Source of the DNA: Chitinophaga sp. sic0106
Lineage (GTDB): Bacteria > Bacteroidota > Bacteroidia > Chitinophagales > Chitinophagaceae
Length of the DNA stretch: 64,000 nucleotides
NCBI RefSeq assembly: GCF_019219075.1
Contig: NZ_JAHUWJ010000004.1
Span: forward strand, 186,001-250,000
Direction: 5' to 3'
Part shown: positions 59,689 to 64,000 of the stretch, one piece after another
Position numbering within the stretch: position 1 is the stretch's first letter
How the letters are laid out: every line of letters begins with the position of its first letter
Notes under the pieces: generated by a model
What the model saw: only the letters and a program-made list of their open reading frames with translations
Told to the model about the DNA's origin: nothing
The model's database searches: none
Program-made: the position numbers and the translations under genes

Positions 59689-60586
59689 GCAATGCATCTT
59701 CGCAGGACTGATCGTGGAAGCTGACGGTAGCTTTTTCCATCGCGGCTGCATCGCGGTATGAATCGTCAATCCTGATTTCTTTGCCGTAAAAATCGGCTAA
59801 TTGCGGCACAATATCAACTAAAGGTGTGTCATTAAATTTTAAAGTTCCTGTTTTCCAGGCGAGGAAGTTAAGGTCGTCATTATCAGACGCGATAACCTGG
59901 CCTTGCTGGCTTACACCTTTGAGGCCACTGGTGAGGATGACGCCTTGCTGGCTGCTGGGATGTGCGAGTCGCACGCGGCCTTCCGTTACAATAACGGTGG
60001 TGGCTTCCTGCTTTGTTTCCACGGCAAAGGCGGTACCCAGTACTTCAATGGTAGACTGGTCCGGCGTTTTTACGAGGAAAGGATGGGAGGGGTCTGTGGC
60101 TACTTCGAAGTAGGCTTCGCCGGAGAGTTCCACTACCCGTTTATCATGTTGGTAATTTTTGCTGTACCTGATTTTGGCCCCTGGGCGCAGGGTAACTCTG
60201 GAGAGATCGTCCAGTTGAAGGTTTTTAATTTTTCCTTCATTGGCGGCTATCTCCTGGATATCGCCTGGCCGGTCTATCATCCACCAGGCAGCTGCCGATA
60301 ACAATACGAGGATGGCTGCTGCGGCAGCGTATTTCCAGCGCATGGTTTTTACCGGTGCGGATTGGGCAGGCTGAATGCGACTTTCCACTTTATCCCAGGC
60401 ATTGACGGCGTTGTACTGCCGCTGTGTTGGGACGTAATTGCTGCCTTTCCAGATTTTTTTCAGTGCTTCATATTCGGCCTGGTTTTCTGCAGACTCCAGC
60501 CAGCGGCTGAGTGCCAGGTCCTCTTCGGGGGTAATCTGAGCGGACAGTTTTTTGGTGATCAGTTCATATATATAAGTAGGTTCCAT
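59618..60586 (-). CDS. FecR-family anti-sigma/transmembrane regulator
   Basis: A 322-residue inner-membrane regulator. The N-terminal cytoplasmic part (about 1-80) holds the sigma-binding domain; a membrane helix follows (AAAAAILVLLSAAAWWMI, about 86-104). The periplasmic FecR domain has LRPGAKIRYSKNYQHDKRVV and LSGEAYFEVATDPSHPFLV. A DUF4974-type C-terminal part (about 245-320, DALHELQLLLGFSYR) contacts the receptor's STN domain. It is the middle link in the sigma-FecR-receptor relay. The gene overlaps the receptor gene in the usual start position. Confidence 0.93.
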   Translation of the reverse strand: MEPTYIYELITKKLSAQITPEEDLALSRWLESAENQAEYEALKKIWKGSNYVPTQRQYNAVNAWDKVESRIQPAQSAPVKTMRWKYAAAAAILVLLSAAAWWMIDRPGDIQEIAANEGKIKNLQLDDLSRVTLRPGAKIRYSKNYQHDKRVVELSGEAYFEVATDPSHPFLVKTPDQSTIEVLGTAFAVETKQEATTVIVTEGRVRLAHPSSQQGVILTSGLKGVSQQGQVIASDNDDLNFLAWKTGTLKFNDTPLVDIVPQLADFYGKEIRIDDSYRDAAAMEKATVSFHDQSCEDALHELQLLLGFSYRQEGDTIVISRR

Positions 60587-60637
60587 ATCTACAGTGTGCT
60601 CTGTCTTTATAACGCAGGGTAGGGTCGCTACCCCCTA

Positions 60638-61198
60638 TTAGTCAGTTAATAATTTTATCATAAGCAGGATGCCTGCCGGCAGGCCATAGTCTGCCAGATA
60701 CTTACGCAGGATCTTCAGTGCTCTCCCCATATAGTTCTCCACCGTTTTAGCGGAGAGCCCCAGGTCGGTGGCCGCCTGCTGGTGCGTCATCCCCTGGATG
60801 CGGCAGCGGGTAAATACTTCCCTGCACTGTGGTGGCAGGTTGGCGATGGCTTCATAAATGAGCTGATCGAAGTAGGGTTTGGCCGCAGCCTTCTCCAGTT
60901 CGTCCGGTTCCTCGCTGATATCGGCCAGTTGTCCGTATCCCTTTTGATTATTCTGCTCCACCTGTAGCTTGCGGATCACAGAAATCGAATTGTTGCGCAC
61001 CGCCCGGAACAGATAGGGTTTGATATTAGGCATCTGGATCAGGTCCGGATGCTTTTGCCATAACTTAATAAAAGTTTCCTGCACTACATCTTCGGCAGCG
61101 GCATCGTCATTCAGAAAACTGTAAGCATAGTTACATAACTCGTTGTACAGTGAATGAAAAAGGTCCTTATATGCTTGATAAGAAGGCGATGTAATCAT
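60638..61198 (-). CDS. ECF RNA polymerase sigma-70 factor (FecI-like)
   Basis: A 186-residue sigma factor with region 2 (NDDAAAEDVVQETFIKLWQ, ending RAVRNNSISVIRKLQ) and region 4 (GMTHQQAATDLGLSAKTVEN). The longer C-terminal hydrophobic tail (LADYGLPAGILLMIKLL) is typical of the Bacteroidota FecI-like group. It is the first gene of the operon with FecR, the receptor and DUF4249 following. By family logic it is held by FecR and released on ligand binding to switch on the receptor genes. Confidence 0.93.
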   Translation of the reverse strand: MITSPSYQAYKDLFHSLYNELCNYAYSFLNDDAAAEDVVQETFIKLWQKHPDLIQMPNIKPYLFRAVRNNSISVIRKLQVEQNNQKGYGQLADISEEPDELEKAAAKPYFDQLIYEAIANLPPQCREVFTRCRIQGMTHQQAATDLGLSAKTVENYMGRALKILRKYLADYGLPAGILLMIKLLTD

Positions 61199-61386
61199 TT
61201 AACCTTCATGTGATTTTAATGATGAATGCCGCTAAAGTAGCGTTTTTACATCATATAAAAATATAGTGGGAATTTCGTGGCTACCATCCCTAATTTTTTC
61301 CCTTGCGTTTCAGATTATAATTTTATCTTGAGCCGGCTTTGCAATCCATTGCAAAGCATTTAAACCGTTATAATTATTATCAGCAA

Positions 61387-63795
61387 ATGAAGCTCAGGAT
61401 TACTGCAACGGGGCTGCTGACTGCGCTCACGGTACAATATGCCGTAGCACAGAAGCAACAGCCCATCTACCGGAATGGCTGGATTGATTTCAACAAAAAC
61501 GGCAAAAAGGACATCTTTGAAGATCCGACACAAACTGTGGACGACCGTGTTAAAGATCTGCTTTCGCAAATGACGCTGGACGAAAAGACCTGCCAGATGG
61601 CTACCCTGTATGGTTATGGTCGCGTGTTGAAAGATGAAATGCCCACACCGGAATGGAAAAAACAGGTGTGGAAGGATGGTATCGCCAACATCGATGAGGA
61701 ACTGAACAGTGTGGCTAATAACCGTAAAGCACAAACGAAGTACTCCTTTCCTTACAGCACACATGCTGCGGCTATTAATACCGTACAAAAATGGTTCATT
61801 GAAGAAACACGCCTGGGCATACCGGTGGATTTCACCAATGAAGGGATACATGGTCTGAACCATGACCGCGCTACGCCTTTGCCGGCGCCTATTGGTATTG
61901 GCAGCACCTGGAACCGCGCACTGGTGCACAGGGCAGGAGAGATTGGTGGTCGCGAAGCTAAACTGCTCGGCTATACGAACGTATATGCGCCCATCCTCGA
62001 TCCTGCGCGTGATCCACGCTGGGGCCGCGTGGTAGAGTGTTATGGTGAAGATCCTTTCCTGATCGCTGAACTTGGTAAGCAAATGGTGATGGGGATTCAG
62101 TCGCAGGGCGTAGCCTCCACACTGAAACATTATGCCGTTTACAGTATTCCTAAAGGTGGCCGCGATGGCGATGCCCGTACGGACCCGCATGTGGCACCCC
62201 GTGAAATGCACCAGATCTATTTGTATCCCTTCCGCCGCGTGATCCAGGAAGCAAAGCCAATGGGCGTGATGAGCAGTTATAACGACTGGGACGGGGAACC
62301 TGTTACCGGCAGTTATTACTTCCTGACACAGCTGCTGCGTCAGCAGTTTGGGTTCGACGGCTACGTAGTATCCGACTCCGAAGCAGTGGAATATCTTTTC
62401 AGCAAACATCATGTGGCAGCCGATTACAAAGAGGCCGTACGGCAGACGGTGGAAGCCGGATTGAACGTGCGTACCAACTTTACCCCGCCGGAAAATTTCA
62501 TCAACCCGCTCCGTGAGCTGGTGAAAGAAGGCAAGGTAAATATGAAAACGATCGACAGTCGCGTAGGAGATGTACTGCGCGTGAAATTCCGTTTGGGCCT
62601 GTTTGATCATCCTTATGTGGATGAGAAACTGGCAGACAAGGGCGTACACACTGCTGCTGATGACTCTTTTGCTTTGCAACTGAACCGGGAGTCGCTGGTA
62701 CTTTTAAAGAACGAAAAGAATACATTGCCGCTTAACCGTGGCGCTATAAAAAATGTACTGGTAACCGGACCGATGGCCACGGCGGTAAGTCACGCCAACA
62801 GTCGTTATGGTCCTTCCAATAATCCGGTAATTTCTGTATTGGATGGTATCCGGAAAATGGCAGGCAAAGGCATCACTGTTAATTACAGCCAGGGCTGTGA
62901 TATTGTGAATCCTGGATGGCCTGGCACCGAAATCATTCCAACACCACTGAGTGCAGAAGAACAGGCCGGTATAGCCGATGCCGTTAGTAAGGCAAAAGAT
63001 GCGGATGTTATCATCGCAGTGGTAGGGGAAGACGACAAGCGCGTTGGGGAGAGTCTTTCCCGTACGAGCCTGGACCTGCCTGGTCGCCAGCTGCAGTTAT
63101 TACAAGCCTTACATGCCACCGGCAAACCGGTAGTGGCAGTGTTGATCAACGGTCAGCCACTCACCATTAACTGGGAAAACCAAAATCTGCCAGCTATCCT
63201 GGAAGCCTGGTTCCCTGGCCCTAATGGCGGTATCGCCGTAGCAGAAGCGTTGTTTGGTGACTACAACCCGGGTGGTAAACTTACTGTTACCTTCCCTAAA
63301 TCCCTGGGGCAGCTGGAGCTGAACTTTCCCTTCAAGCCCGGTTCCCATGCAGGTCAGCCAAGTAGCGGTAATAACGGTTTCGGACGTACGAGTGTAAATG
63401 GTGCGCTGTATCCGTTCGGTTACGGCCTGAGCTATACCACCTTCGAATACAGTAACCTCGTGATTACACCTGATCAGCAACGTCAGCAAGGTGATATCCA
63501 GGTAAGCGTAGACGTTACCAACACCGGCAGTAAAACCGGTGATGAGGTAGCACAGTTGTATATGCACGATAAAGTGAGCAGTGTAACCACCTACGTGTGG
63601 CAGCTGCGTGGCTTTGAACGCGTGACACTCAAACCGGGAGAGAAGAAAACCCTCCACTTTACCCTGCATCCGGATCATCTGGCGCTGTTAGACAAGGACA
63701 TGAACTGGACCGTGGAGCCAGGAGAGTTTGAAATCGCCGTGGGTACTAACTCCGAGGATCTTCAGCTCAAGAAAACATTTACTATCATCCGATAG
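61387..63795 (+). CDS. Glycoside hydrolase family 3 enzyme
   Basis: An 802-residue secreted enzyme; the start at ATG 61387 (MKLRITATGL) gives a signal peptide ending YAVAQ. The GH3 catalytic domain has TNEGIHGLNHDRATPLPAPI and the nucleophile Asp in YVVSDSEAVEYL. The second domain holds DVIIAVVGEDDKRVGE, and the C-terminal Fn3-like domain ends SEDLQLKKTFTII. The length is usual for multidomain beta-glucosidase/beta-xylosidase enzymes. The specificity is open; a xylan role would fit the GH30 enzyme 12 kb away. It is divergent from the sigma gene. Confidence 0.92.
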   Translation: MKLRITATGLLTALTVQYAVAQKQQPIYRNGWIDFNKNGKKDIFEDPTQTVDDRVKDLLSQMTLDEKTCQMATLYGYGRVLKDEMPTPEWKKQVWKDGIANIDEELNSVANNRKAQTKYSFPYSTHAAAINTVQKWFIEETRLGIPVDFTNEGIHGLNHDRATPLPAPIGIGSTWNRALVHRAGEIGGREAKLLGYTNVYAPILDPARDPRWGRVVECYGEDPFLIAELGKQMVMGIQSQGVASTLKHYAVYSIPKGGRDGDARTDPHVAPREMHQIYLYPFRRVIQEAKPMGVMSSYNDWDGEPVTGSYYFLTQLLRQQFGFDGYVVSDSEAVEYLFSKHHVAADYKEAVRQTVEAGLNVRTNFTPPENFINPLRELVKEGKVNMKTIDSRVGDVLRVKFRLGLFDHPYVDEKLADKGVHTAADDSFALQLNRESLVLLKNEKNTLPLNRGAIKNVLVTGPMATAVSHANSRYGPSNNPVISVLDGIRKMAGKGITVNYSQGCDIVNPGWPGTEIIPTPLSAEEQAGIADAVSKAKDADVIIAVVGEDDKRVGESLSRTSLDLPGRQLQLLQALHATGKPVVAVLINGQPLTINWENQNLPAILEAWFPGPNGGIAVAEALFGDYNPGGKLTVTFPKSLGQLELNFPFKPGSHAGQPSSGNNGFGRTSVNGALYPFGYGLSYTTFEYSNLVITPDQQRQQGDIQVSVDVTNTGSKTGDEVAQLYMHDKVSSVTTYVWQLRGFERVTLKPGEKKTLHFTLHPDHLALLDKDMNWTVEPGEFEIAVGTNSEDLQLKKTFTIIR

Positions 63796-63817
63796 GCATA
63801 GTTTGATTTTTTAGGTC

Positions 63818-63851
63818 AGCCCCGGGAAAGCGATTTTCCGGGGCTTTTTTA
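63818..63851 (+). terminator. Rho-independent terminator after the GH3 gene
   Basis: AGCCCCGGGAAA (63818-63829) pairs with TTTTCCGGGGCT over 12 bp with one G-T pair, followed directly by a T-run. It is 22 bp after the GH3 stop. Confidence 0.92.
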
Positions 63852-63911
63852 TCTAGTTACATACTATCACCCGGATAACTATCTTGCAGCTGTATTAAAG
63901 TCCCTTACCGT

Positions 63912-64000
63912 ATGAAATCCCTGAGATTATCATTTCTATGCCTGCTGGCCATCCTGGCTGCCTGTAACACCCCAGGTAACCATCAGGCGTTAACCGACAG
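63912..64000 (+). CDS. Lipoprotein, 3'-truncated by the window edge
   Basis: ATG at 63912 opens a frame beginning MKSLRLSFLCLLAILAACNT, a clean lipoprotein signal with the lipobox LAAC and Cys18, then PGNHQALTD to the window end. Only 29 codons are visible, so neither family nor function can be given. It follows the GH3 terminator on the same strand. Confidence 0.65.
   Translation, partial: MKSLRLSFLCLLAILAACNTPGNHQALTD

Noticed and set aside
61211..61225. Fur-like sequence upstream of the FecI-like sigma gene
   Set aside because: Only about 10 of 14 consensus positions match in AT-rich DNA, too weak to report as a site.
61360..62679. Open frame of 439 codons on the minus strand inside the GH3 gene
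   Set aside because: It lies entirely antisense to a gene with clear GH3 motifs, shows no domain and reads as repetitive His/Ile/Val-rich sequence, as expected from the complement of a coding strand.
1..64000. tRNA, rRNA, CRISPR arrays, insertion sequences and prophage genes
   Set aside because: I looked for T-loop sequences, regular repeat-spacer arrays, transposase motifs and phage structural genes and saw none; a covariance-model scan would be needed to exclude small RNAs.

Overview
The window comes from the chromosome of a Bacteroidota bacterium, most likely Chitinophagaceae and Chitinophaga-like. The signs are a SusC/SusD pair with surface lipoproteins, a FecR/ECF-sigma/STN-receptor unit with a DUF4249 lipoprotein, many lipoproteins ending their signal with Cys, an almost complete lack of Shine-Dalgarno sequences, and several TAnnTTTG promoter -7 boxes. 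The genus is an inference. I saw no rRNA, tRNA, CRISPR array, transposase or prophage gene.

Layout. 1-4.4 kb: the 3' part of a TonB-dependent siderophore receptor, a DUF4198 periplasmic protein, a PepSY membrane protein and an orphan LuxR-type response regulator, closed by a strong terminator. 4.6-13.8 kb: an eight-gene operon for a hydroxamate siderophore made by an NIS synthetase. It holds an amine/lysine N-hydroxylase, an MFS exporter, an acyltransferase, the IucA/IucC synthetase, a nitroreductase, a di-iron fatty-acid-hydroxylase-like protein, an Fe(II)/2-oxoglutarate oxygenase and a PLP decarboxylase. The four core enzymes match the DesA-D logic of desferrioxamine/bisucaberin pathways; the three extra oxidoreductases suggest an additionally hydroxylated product. 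13.9-18.2 kb: aldo/keto reductase, TlpA-like thioredoxin, Dps with an ECF sigma factor, a VOC protein and an NTF2-like secreted protein. 18.8-25.6 kb: a TetR-controlled efflux operon (TolC, HlyD, two ATPases, two permeases). 26.2-34.8 kb: a polysaccharide utilisation locus (SusC, SusD, two lipoproteins, a heparinase II/III lyase) preceded by two LacI-type operators.

34.8-48.1 kb: mostly single housekeeping or stress genes: DUF899, GNATs, an AhpD-like protein, a MocR regulator with a visible operator, a methyltransferase, signal peptidase I, a cold-shock protein with a long basic N-terminus, a PAS protein, YhcH, YccF, DUF4349, an HGSNAT-like acyltransferase, RNA 2'-phosphotransferase (KptA), methionine aminopeptidase and a THUMP RNA methyltransferase. 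48.1-49.3 kb: a GH30 glucuronoxylanase-like enzyme with two operator-like repeats upstream. 49.9-53.5 kb: a small unknown protein, an Lrp regulator, a lipoprotein, DUF3820, a bactofilin and an actin-like ATPase. 53.7-64 kb: a small lipoprotein, an M1 peptidase, the DUF4249/receptor/FecR/sigma operon, a GH3 enzyme and the start of another lipoprotein.

The two most unusual items are these. First, the actin-like protein at 52.3-53.5 kb appears to be circularly permuted: its phosphate-1 strand motif lies at the C-terminus, after the adenosine motif, and the gene is paired with a bactofilin gene. Second, the NIS siderophore operon carries three extra oxidoreductases and has an unusual upstream region with helically phased TACCAC repeats next to an orphan response regulator. 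Everything here was read by eye; no database search was run.
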